The translations under genes and the position numbers were made by a program. Below the pieces are notes generated by a model that did no database searches, had not been told where the DNA came from, and saw only the letters and a program-made list of their open reading frames with translations. 32,947 bases of DNA from Fermentimonas sp. (GTDB lineage: Bacteria; Bacteroidota; Bacteroidia; Bacteroidales; Dysgonomonadaceae), in NCBI GenBank assembly GCA_028709385.1, contig JAQVXD010000002.1:107721-140667 (forward strand). The letters run 5' to 3'. Each line of letters opens with the position of its first letter. The stretch's first letter is position 1. Shown in pieces: positions 26,747 through 32,947 of this stretch.

Positions 26747-29020
26747 TTAATGTTGCATCTTTATAATCTCCTTTGCGCCAATCATAGTGCCCAATTGTTT
26801 AGAAGACTGCTCCCTGAAATTACGATGCGACTTCATCAGATTACCTGATTGCAATGTTACTATCTTGGACTCATTTACCAAGTTAAGGAAAAGTATGCTG
26901 TTGCGAGTACTTGAAAGCCCTTCTTTTACCCTTTTAATCTGGCGTTTTGTCAATTTTGGATTAAGCTCAAGAATAAAATCTCTTAAACTGGTCACCTTAC
27001 TAAATTGAGTATAATCTCCTGATTTCTCCATTTGGGTGTAACCACTGAAAACATCCGTTAGAGTATTGTAAATCACCTTTAAATCATCAATCTGTTCTTT
27101 AGAGAATGCAGAGTGATTATTGTTGATGTAATTAAACGTTGATTCGGTAATCGCTTTTAATGATTTAGTTAGCTCATATGAATAATCAACCAGTTGAACG
27201 TATTCTTGTTCAAGATCCAATGCATTAATTTGAATGCTTTCCAAAGTAGGTACTACCTCATAATCACGCTTATCCTTAAATATTTCATACAATTCAAGTG
27301 CTTCATTCATAGCTTTACGGGCTGATTTTCTGTTTTCATCATTCAGTCCGTCAATTACTTTTCTGAGAATGAAAAGGGTTTTATCCAATACAAGATGCAC
27401 ATCTTTATTGCATGATGCAATCAATTGATCTTTGGTTGATAAAACTTGTTGCTGCTGCTCTTCTTTAGATTTTCTTTTTGTATGAAGTTTACCTGACTTA
27501 AACAGCATAAAAGCAACAAAAAGCAACATAATCGCAATTGCAATTTTACCTCCCCACATCAGAAAGAAGCCGACTAGCATTGAAACAGTAAAAGCAATTA
27601 AAGCGGTTAATAGCCATCCTGCAACCACTGTAAGCACACCGTTTATGCGATAAACAGCACTATCTCTGCCCCATGCACGGTCAGCAAGAGATGTACCCAT
27701 AGCTACCATAAAAGTCACATAAGTTGTGGAAAGAGGTAATTTTAATGAGGTTCCAAGGGAGACAAGCATTGCAGAAATAGTCAGGTTGACAGAGGCTCTT
27801 ATTAAGTCAAAAGAAGCCTTATTTTCCAGCTCAACCGGTTCAAACCTTTTGTCAATAAATCTTTTTACTGGTTCAGGGGTTATTTTACTTATTGATTTAC
27901 TGATGTTAAGGCTGCCTCTAACTATTGAACGTGACAAAGGAGATGATGAAAAACGTTCTATACCTTCACCTTTACGTGCCAGATTGACTTCAGTTTCTGT
28001 TACAGTGCGTGACTTTTTTGAAAACAATAGTGCAAGAACCATTATTATTCCCGCACCAAGCAGCCACCCAACATTGGCAACAACCGGTTCAGCTAACCTA
28101 CCCATATATAAAGTGTTTACATCTCCACCTGATGCAGCAACTCCTTGTGCAATTTGAAATGAATCGAAACCTGCCATAAAGACACCGATGAAATTAACCA
28201 GGTCGTTCCCTGCAAAAGCCATAGCAAGTGCAGCTGTACCAACCAGCACAATTACATTCAGAATTTTAACCCTGAATACATGCTGCAATAAAGCCATAAA
28301 AAGAGTCCAACCTATCAGTGCATATAGCAATGCAGTACTCATGTTATTTTCAAGAAAAGCAAGAAGGTCGGTTGAAACCAATACACTCCCTTTAAGGCCT
28401 TTAAATATAGCAAAATAAGTGATTGCAGTAAGTGCAATACCTCCCCATAGTGCTCCAAGATACTTAAACGGCTTTTTGTATTTGTAAGAGAATAAAAGGC
28501 GTGAAAAATACATTATTATCGAACCGACTATGAAAGCAATTGCTATCGAAATAAAAATTCCGCCAATAATTGCAAGAGCCTTGCCGCTATTAATAAACTC
28601 ACCAAGGCTATCACCTGTTTCAGTAGTCCAAATCGTAAAAAGTGCTACTGCAACTGCTGCACCCAATAGTTCGAATACAAGAGAGACTGTTGTTGAAGTC
28701 GGTAGTCCGAAAGTATTAAAGAGATCAAGTAAAATAATATCAGTCAGCATAACAGCCAAAAACAGCATCATTATTGCCGGAAAGGTAAATTTCTCTGGAT
28801 AGAATACCCCACTGCGTGCAATCTCCATCATTCCGCTTGAAAACATTGTACCAAGAAGAATACCGAGAGCAGCAACTGCAAATATTACTCTTACAGGAGC
28901 CACTTTAGAACCGATACTCGAATTCAGAAAATTTACAGCATCATTAGATACTCCAACAATCAGGTCCAGAATTGCCAAGCCAAGCAAAACAATTACAATA
29001 ATCAAATAAATTGAGTCCAT
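26747..29020 (-). CDS. PiT-family inorganic phosphate transporter with C-terminal PhoU-like helical domain
   Basis: PiT proteins import phosphate with cations across the inner membrane. From ATG at 29020 (MDSIYLII) the product is 757 residues. The PiT signature occurs twice, GVSNDAVNFLNSS (23-35) and AGNDLVNF (270-277), each followed by a P-x-STT motif (LPTSTTVS, LPLSTTYV), with many membrane segments. The last 225 residues or so are soluble and helical (DLEQEYVQLVDYSYELTKSL and neighbours), like DUF47/PhoU proteins that gate PiT transporters; here both are one polypeptide. A longer frame begins at 29065, but that ATG overlaps the promoter -7 element and adds an unlikely Cys/Tyr-rich leader, so I rejected it. 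A short repeat array lies upstream. Confidence 0.93.
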   Translation of the reverse strand: MDSIYLIIVIVLLGLAILDLIVGVSNDAVNFLNSSIGSKVAPVRVIFAVAALGILLGTMFSSGMMEIARSGVFYPEKFTFPAIMMLFLAVMLTDIILLDLFNTFGLPTSTTVSLVFELLGAAVAVALFTIWTTETGDSLGEFINSGKALAIIGGIFISIAIAFIVGSIIMYFSRLLFSYKYKKPFKYLGALWGGIALTAITYFAIFKGLKGSVLVSTDLLAFLENNMSTALLYALIGWTLFMALLQHVFRVKILNVIVLVGTAALAMAFAGNDLVNFIGVFMAGFDSFQIAQGVAASGGDVNTLYMGRLAEPVVANVGWLLGAGIIMVLALLFSKKSRTVTETEVNLARKGEGIERFSSSPLSRSIVRGSLNISKSISKITPEPVKRFIDKRFEPVELENKASFDLIRASVNLTISAMLVSLGTSLKLPLSTTYVTFMVAMGTSLADRAWGRDSAVYRINGVLTVVAGWLLTALIAFTVSMLVGFFLMWGGKIAIAIMLLFVAFMLFKSGKLHTKRKSKEEQQQQVLSTKDQLIASCNKDVHLVLDKTLFILRKVIDGLNDENRKSARKAMNEALELYEIFKDKRDYEVVPTLESIQINALDLEQEYVQLVDYSYELTKSLKAITESTFNYINNNHSAFSKEQIDDLKVIYNTLTDVFSGYTQMEKSGDYTQFSKVTSLRDFILELNPKLTKRQIKRVKEGLSSTRNSILFLNLVNESKIVTLQSGNLMKSHRNFREQSSKQLGTMIGAKEIIKMQH

Positions 29021-29051
29021 TGATATAAATTTGTAGATTTTATAACAGACA

Positions 29052-29059
29052 CAAAGGTA
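29052..29059 (-). promoter_or_regulatory. -7 promoter element of the phosphate transporter gene
   Basis: Minus-strand TACCTTTG is a perfect TAnnTTTG, followed by GTG as at 26233. It lies 31 bases upstream of the ATG at 29020 and decides the start choice for this gene. Confidence 0.65.
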
Positions 29060-29077
29060 AAACATTTCGCTTGTAGT

Positions 29078-29105
29078 TTAACAGTAACTTAACTTAAATG
29101 TAGTA
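29078..29105. promoter_or_regulatory. Short Pho-box-like repeat next to the phosphate transporter promoter
   Basis: On the plus strand TTAACA (29078), TTAACT (29089) and the poorer GTAGTA (29100) start at 11-base steps. The array is inverted relative to the transporter gene and overlaps the position of its -33 region. It is weaker than the other two arrays and could be coincidence. Confidence 0.35.
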
Positions 29106-29179
29106 AAAGTCAACATTAAAAGTTTGTCAATTGTAACATTATATCAAAAAATTTTAAAGGAAATATCTATCTTTACGCT

Positions 29180-29350
29180 ATGGCAAGAAAAAAACTTTCA
29201 CAATCTCAAATAGCATCCATAATTATTTTGTGGATTGTATTAGTTGTTTACATTCTTTTGTATGCAGAATTAACGGCTTTCACAATTGCTTCTATAATTA
29301 TGTCAGGAGCCATCGTATTTATCCCTGTTTACAAAAGTCTCAAGAAATAG
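29180..29350 (+). CDS. Small membrane protein, 56 residues, unknown function
   Basis: An ATG at 29180 opens a 56-codon frame ending in TAG. The protein begins with a basic MARKKLSQSQ, has a first hydrophobic segment (IASIIILWIVLVVYILLY, about 11-28), a short polar break at AELT, a second hydrophobic segment (AFTIASIIMSGAIVFIPV) and a basic end YKSLKK. Two membrane helices with both ends inside is the likely topology. TATCTTTA at 29168-29175 resembles a -7 element and would give a nearly leaderless message. It lies between the divergent phosphate transporter and glutamate dehydrogenase genes. Confidence 0.6.
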   Translation: MARKKLSQSQIASIIILWIVLVVYILLYAELTAFTIASIIMSGAIVFIPVYKSLKK

Positions 29351-29411
29351 CGGTAATTGTGACAAAAAACACATTTATAGTTGAAATATTTTAGAAATAG
29401 AAATAAATATC

Positions 29412-29419
29412 TAACTTTG
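29412..29419 (+). promoter_or_regulatory. -7 promoter element of glutamate dehydrogenase
   Basis: TAACTTTG is a perfect TAnnTTTG, 77 bases upstream of the ATG. A small GGCT/AGCC hairpin around 29462-29476 lies in the leader. Confidence 0.5.
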
Positions 29420-29495
29420 TATTTCAAAATGATTATTTGATTAATGTGTTTAAACAACAGGGGCTAAATAAAAGCCGTAATAAAGTAATTTAAAA

Positions 29496-30830
29496 ATGAA
29501 ATCATCAGATGTAATCAATTCAGTGAAAATGCGTTTCCCAAACGAGCCTGAATATCTTCAGGCTGTTGAAGAGGTAGTAGAGTCAATAGAAGATGTATAT
29601 AATGAACATCCTGAGTTTGAAAAAGCAAATCTAATAGAGCGGCTAATAATCCCCGACAAAATACATACTTTCAGAGTAACTTGGGCTGACGATCAAGGCA
29701 AAGTACACACTAATATGGGCTACCGAGTGCAGCATAATAACGCAATCGGTCCTTACAAAGGCGGAATACGTTTCCATGCATCTGTATCACCATCAATACT
29801 TAAATTTCTTGCCTTCGAGCAGACATTCAAAAATGCATTAACCACTTTGCCAATGGGAGGTGCCAAAGGAGGATCCGATTTCACTCCCCGTGGAAAGTCA
29901 GATGCTGAAATAATGCGTTTCTGTCAAGCTTTTGTAGAAGGATTGTGGCGAGTTATAGGTCCTGACACTGATGTCCCTGCCGGTGATATAGGAGTTGGAG
30001 GACGTGAAGTTGGTTATATGTTTGGTAAATATAAGAAACTTGCTGGAGAATTTACAGGAACATTTACAGGTAAAGGTCGCGAATTCGGAGGATCACTTAT
30101 ACGCCCCGAAGCAACAGGTTACGGCAATGTATATTTTCTTCTGGAAATGCTCAAGACCAGGAATATTGATATCAAAGGCAAAAAATGTATTGTATCAGGT
30201 TCGGGCAACGTAGCACAATATACATGTGAGAAGCTCATACAGCTTGGAGCGATACCTGTTACATTATCAGATTCAGACGGATATATTTATGATCCTGAGG
30301 GTATTGATGAAGAGAAGCTGCAATTTGTTATGGATTTAAAGAATCTCTACAGGGGAAGAATTCGTGAATATGCAGAGGAATTTGGTTGTAAATATGTTCC
30401 CGGAGCACGTCCATGGGGTGAGAAAGGGGATATTGCACTCCCATCTGCCACGCAAAACGAAATAGATCAGCAGGATGCAGAGATGCTTATCAAGAACGGA
30501 GTATTTGCAGTCTCAGAAGGTGCAAATATGCCCAGCACCCCTGAAGCAATCGATATTTTCTTAGAAAATAAAATACTTTATGCACCGGGCAAAGCTGCCA
30601 ACGCAGGGGGAGTGTCTGTATCAGGTCTCGAAATGACACAAAACTCCGAACGACTTAGTTGGCCATCAGAGCAAGTAGACGAGAAGCTAAAATGGATAAT
30701 GGGCAATATTCATGAAAACTGTGTAAAATACGGAACCGAAAGTGATGGTTACATAAATTATCCAAAAGGAGCAAATATTGCAGGATTTATGAAAGTTGCC
30801 AAGGCAATGATGGCTCAGGGAATATTATAA
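29496..30830 (+). CDS. gdhA: NADP-type glutamate dehydrogenase
   Basis: This cytosolic enzyme makes glutamate from 2-oxoglutarate and ammonia. The 444-residue length matches the hexameric bacterial class (E. coli 447). Substrate-binding GPYKGGIRFH (85-94) and PMGGAKGGSDF (119-129, catalytic Lys124) are present, as is PAGDIGVGGREVGY with Asp164. The Rossmann motif GSGNVAQ (235-241) ends at SDSDG, with Ser in place of an acidic residue at the end of the second strand, which favours NADP. The C-terminal part has NAGGVSVSGLEMTQNS. It is a single-gene unit with its own promoter. Confidence 0.97.
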   Translation: MKSSDVINSVKMRFPNEPEYLQAVEEVVESIEDVYNEHPEFEKANLIERLIIPDKIHTFRVTWADDQGKVHTNMGYRVQHNNAIGPYKGGIRFHASVSPSILKFLAFEQTFKNALTTLPMGGAKGGSDFTPRGKSDAEIMRFCQAFVEGLWRVIGPDTDVPAGDIGVGGREVGYMFGKYKKLAGEFTGTFTGKGREFGGSLIRPEATGYGNVYFLLEMLKTRNIDIKGKKCIVSGSGNVAQYTCEKLIQLGAIPVTLSDSDGYIYDPEGIDEEKLQFVMDLKNLYRGRIREYAEEFGCKYVPGARPWGEKGDIALPSATQNEIDQQDAEMLIKNGVFAVSEGANMPSTPEAIDIFLENKILYAPGKAANAGGVSVSGLEMTQNSERLSWPSEQVDEKLKWIMGNIHENCVKYGTESDGYINYPKGANIAGFMKVAKAMMAQGIL

Positions 30831-30876
30831 ATCACATTCATTTCAAATAATATTTTTTTTATTCTGATAAATGCAG

Positions 30877-30884
30877 TATTTTTG
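30877..30884 (+). promoter_or_regulatory. -7 promoter element of tRNA-Arg
   Basis: TATTTTTG is a perfect TAnnTTTG, 20 bases before the mature tRNA, with a T-rich -33 region. Confidence 0.5.
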
Positions 30885-30904
30885 CATCCTGAATAAAAAA
30901 GAAT

Positions 30905-30978
30905 GGTCCGGTAGCTCAGCTGGATAGAGCAACAGCCTTCTAAGCTGTGGGTCGTGGGTTCGAATCCCGCTCGGATCA
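30905..30978 (+). tRNA. tRNA-Arg (anticodon TCT)
   Basis: The 74-base gene folds as a full cloverleaf. The acceptor stem is GGTCCGG with CTCGGATC minus its first base (two G-U pairs), the D arm is GCTCAGCTGGATAGAGC, and the anticodon stem ACAGC/GCTGT holds the loop CTTCTAA with TCT at 30939-30941. The T arm is GTGGG TTCGAAT CCCGC. The discriminator is A and CCA is not encoded. It reads AGA/AGG-type Arg codons, common in AT-rich genomes. Confidence 0.97.
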
Positions 30979-30991
30979 CTCTCCTGATTAT

Positions 30992-31027
30992 AAAGCACTT
31001 ATCACTAAAATGATGGGTGCTTTTTTT
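30992..31027 (+). terminator. Intrinsic terminator after tRNA-Arg
   Basis: AAAGCACTTATCA (30992-31004) pairs with TGATGGGTGCTTT (31011-31023), with two G-U pairs, around a CTAAAA loop, followed by a T run to 31027. Confidence 0.85.
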
Positions 31028-31332
31028 ATTGTAATTATAAATCTGTGTGCACCGTGTGTGCATTTTGTGCCTGCAAAGGCATATTTTACGCTTTTATTGT
31101 CAATGTTTCCAGATACGTTTTGATTGTTGCTAGTCGTAATATTATAATTTGTAGCATACCATCTTTGGAGCACCTTAATTAATTTATTCAGAACATCCGT
31201 ACCACATAGTCTAAAGAGCATTAAATGTACAAAATGAATCAAATCATACAGCAAACATCTACATGCCATCACCATAAAACAACAGCATCAAGAAAACAAG
31301 GTGCAACAAATTATTGTTGGTTTGAAAACATT
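31028..31332. other. Gene-free stretch after tRNA-Arg
   Basis: This region holds no convincing gene, no integrase remnant and no visible copy of the tRNA 3' end. A minus-strand frame of 95 codons crosses it but runs through the terminator and has no recognisable motif. A small TGCCT/AGGCA hairpin lies around 31068-31081. Confidence 0.5.
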
Positions 31333-31569
31333 TTAAATTTTTTTCATCTTGAAAAATACATCCATTGTTTCTGCTAGGGCTTCTTTTTTATCCCATTCAG
31401 CGTACATCACATGTAGGGCTTCAACTCCATTGATTACTTTATCTACTACATGGTACATCTGGTTCTTATAACTAAACTTGACTCCTTCAAGAGAAAACAC
31501 TTGCATTGTAGAAATACTAAACGGTAGTACTAATAAATCCCCATTAAAATCTAAAACGATTTGGTTCAT
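31333..31569 (-). CDS. Hypothetical 78-residue protein
   Basis: The frame starts at ATG 31569 (MNQIVLDFNGDLLVLPFS) and ends in KMKKI. It reads like a small soluble alpha/beta protein with no signal peptide and no membrane segment. The frame has balanced amino-acid use, is on the same strand as the next two genes, and has an AT-rich upstream region. I do not recognise a family. Confidence 0.55.
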   Translation of the reverse strand: MNQIVLDFNGDLLVLPFSISTMQVFSLEGVKFSYKNQMYHVVDKVINGVEALHVMYAEWDKKEALAETMDVFFKMKKI

Positions 31570-31726
31570 AATTATAAATTTTTAATAATTGGTGAATAAT
31601 TGAATTAAAAGTCTCTTTTACTTAACGTTAGATTATTTTTATTGAGAAACGGATCTGTTTTTTTATAAGTATCTATATTTTTTTGGAAGTTATGTCGTCG
31701 TCGTTAGCTTCTGTTGTGATATTCGT

Positions 31727-32101
31727 CTACTTTTTAATTTTATTTGCTTCTCTATAATAATCATTTAAAGTCTTGCCAGAATTATTTTTTAACCATTCTT
31801 TCATTAGAGAATCTTCTGGTTCTGCTTGCGAATTTAAAAGTAAATCCTTGTGGCAGTACCGACAAACCGAAGCCTCACTCTTTACCATTTCTGCGCAGTA
31901 CGGACATTTCTTCATACCGTCATCCAATTGCTGTTTTTCAAGTGTGTCTTTGTCAGTTTTCAGTAGCAGTGAATGTGGTAACGCAATAATGAAAAGTGCA
32001 AACCCATAAATCCACCAACCTAAAAAGTTCCTGCCTTTTTGTTTTGCAATCATCGCAGGAATTAATCCAATAAAAAGTGCAATAATTAAACCTTCTGCCA
32101 T
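31727..32101 (-). CDS. Zinc-ribbon membrane protein
   Basis: The 124-residue product has two hydrophobic N-terminal segments ([15 protein letters not shown], 5-19; [20 protein letters not shown], 28-47) joined by KQKGRNF. A zinc-ribbon follows: [24 protein letters not shown] (about 64-87, written here in part as CPYCAEMVK and CRYCHKDL), with four Cys as metal ligands. The tail is acidic, then basic (EANKIKK). This membrane-anchor plus CPYC-CRYC layout is common among small bacterial proteins of unknown role. Zinc binding is very likely; any function beyond that is not visible. Confidence 0.82.
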   Translation of the reverse strand: MAEGLIIALFIGLIPAMIAKQKGRNFLGWWIYGFALFIIALPHSLLLKTDKDTLEKQQLDDGMKKCPYCAEMVKSEASVCRYCHKDLLLNSQAEPEDSLMKEWLKNNSGKTLNDYYREANKIKK

Positions 32102-32251
32102 TGTTTCAATTTTTTTTGTTAATGATTTTAAGCAATTATTTAAGTAAAATGACCGAGAACCGCTAAAAAAAAGTCTTTGGACATTGCGTTGTATCTCTAC
32201 TTAAACTCTTGATTCGATTTCTCATGTCTGACAGGAATCTCATTCTTTATT

Positions 32252-32947
32252 TCAATCTTTAAAAAGTGAATCTATTTCCTGTTTTCTCTTCTGCTCAGTA
32301 AACTCCTTTTCTACTTCTATCTTAGCCGATTCAAAGTGTTTCATCATCCACAGCTTTCTATCTAAAACCTCTATCTGTTTTAGTATATCATTAAATTCGA
32401 GTATGTATGATTCTTTTACGTTCGCATTCTCAACTAACGAATATCCATCTTTTAGATAGTCACTGTAATTACTATAAAACTTATCATATGGTATAAAAAA
32501 ATCTTTAGCTGAAAGATATAAGCCCCACTCATCTTTTCTATTGTAGTTATACTCTATTATATCGTTTGATATTTTATTTATCTCTTTTTGGAAAAATGGT
32601 ATTTTACTCGAATAGTTTTTGATTTTATTAGATAGGATTTGACGATGTGTAAGCATGTGCTTATATATAGAATCATTTCTTATTATGTCTATAAACAGTG
32701 TATCATTCCTTAAGCTTTTTCTCCCCTTTACCTTTACATCATCATTTAAACTGCGCCACTTTTTCCATTTCTTACTTGAATTGTCTTGGGCAAGAGCCAT
32801 ACTTGTTAACAAAGATTCAGCCTCGACACTTTTCCAGCAGTCCATTTTATCAATAATAAGAATTTCATCATTATTAGCATAAATAGGTTTTTGCTGTCTT
32901 TCAGCACAGGATAAAAAAAACAAGATTAAAATTAGAAATGTACTTTT
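32252..32947 (-). CDS. Hypothetical lipoprotein with coiled-coil character (N-terminus off the right edge)
   Basis: The frame stays open to the window edge, so the start lies outside. The visible N-terminus STFLILILFFLSC is the end of a lipoprotein signal with the lipid Cys followed by AERQQKP. The mature part of about 220 residues is charged, rich in Lys, Asn, Asp and Tyr, and its C-terminus (FNDILKQIEVLDRKLWMMKH to EKEFTEQKRKQEIDSL) should form long helices or a coiled coil. No known family is recognised. A TTG at 32923 could be called as start but would cut the signal peptide. Confidence 0.65.
   Translation of the reverse strand, partial: KSTFLILILFFLSCAERQQKPIYANNDEILIIDKMDCWKSVEAESLLTSMALAQDNSSKKWKKWRSLNDDVKVKGRKSLRNDTLFIDIIRNDSIYKHMLTHRQILSNKIKNYSSKIPFFQKEINKISNDIIEYNYNRKDEWGLYLSAKDFFIPYDKFYSNYSDYLKDGYSLVENANVKESYILEFNDILKQIEVLDRKLWMMKHFESAKIEVEKEFTEQKRKQEIDSLFKD

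Noticed and set aside
29021..29065. Longer N-terminus of the phosphate transporter starting MFYLCVCYK
   Set aside because: Its ATG overlaps the TACCTTTG promoter element and the added residues are not like a PiT N-terminus; the ATG at 29020 gives a normal start.
30988..31275. Minus-strand frame of 95 codons after tRNA-Arg
   Set aside because: It runs through the tRNA terminator, has many Cys and His, and shows no domain; treated as chance.
30905..31332. Integration site of a mobile island at tRNA-Arg
   Set aside because: No second copy of the tRNA 3' end and no recombinase gene is visible in the 2 kb available.
1..32947. CRISPR arrays, insertion sequences, prophage genes
   Set aside because: No regularly spaced long repeats, transposases, terminal inverted repeats or phage structural genes were seen on either strand.

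Overview
The window looks like a chromosomal segment of a Bacteroidales bacterium (phylum Bacteroidota). It is AT-rich, has a SusC/SusD outer-membrane pair and surface-type lipoproteins with Asp- or Gln-rich residues after the lipid cysteine, lacks Shine-Dalgarno sequences, and repeatedly shows the Bacteroidota -7 promoter element TAnnTTTG. A placement near Dysgonomonadaceae is only a guess.

Positions 1-15493, all minus strand, form a polysaccharide utilisation locus. In transcription order it holds a LacI-family regulator, an L-fucose/D-arabinose isomerase (FucI), two GH172 (DUF2961) glycosidases, SusC, SusD, a large SGNH-esterase-like lipoprotein, a strong terminator hairpin, a third GH172 and a secreted protein cut by the window edge. 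Known GH172 enzymes release alpha-D-arabinofuranose or alpha-D-fructofuranose, and FucI acts on D-arabinose as well as L-fucose, so a D-arabinan-type glycan is the best-supported target. Two near-identical palindromes lie inside the predicted promoters of the regulator and of fucI. The susC frame is broken by an in-frame TAG at codon 24, exactly at the signal-peptide cleavage site.

Positions 15764-17922 (minus) carry ychF and nadA. Then comes a 541-base AT-rich stretch without genes, with a cluster of DnaA-box-like TTATCAACA sequences. Every gene to its left is on the minus strand and every gene for 8 kb to its right is on the plus strand, as expected around a replication origin. To the right lie a lipoprotein related to tyrosine phosphatases that has lost both catalytic residues, a DEAD-box RNA helicase with a long leader, a TonB-dependent receptor with a partner lipoprotein, a MORN-repeat protein and a small secreted carboxypeptidase-regulatory-like protein.

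The TonB receptor and the small secreted protein are each preceded by four or five hexamers at an exact 11-base period, resembling the PhoP/PhoB box. A large PiT-type phosphate transporter (26747-29020, minus) lies next to this cluster and has a weaker, inverted version. Together these suggest a phosphate-responsive gene group.

The right end has a 56-residue membrane protein, NADP-type glutamate dehydrogenase, tRNA-Arg(TCT) with a strong terminator, and three poorly characterised minus-strand genes, the last cut by the window edge.
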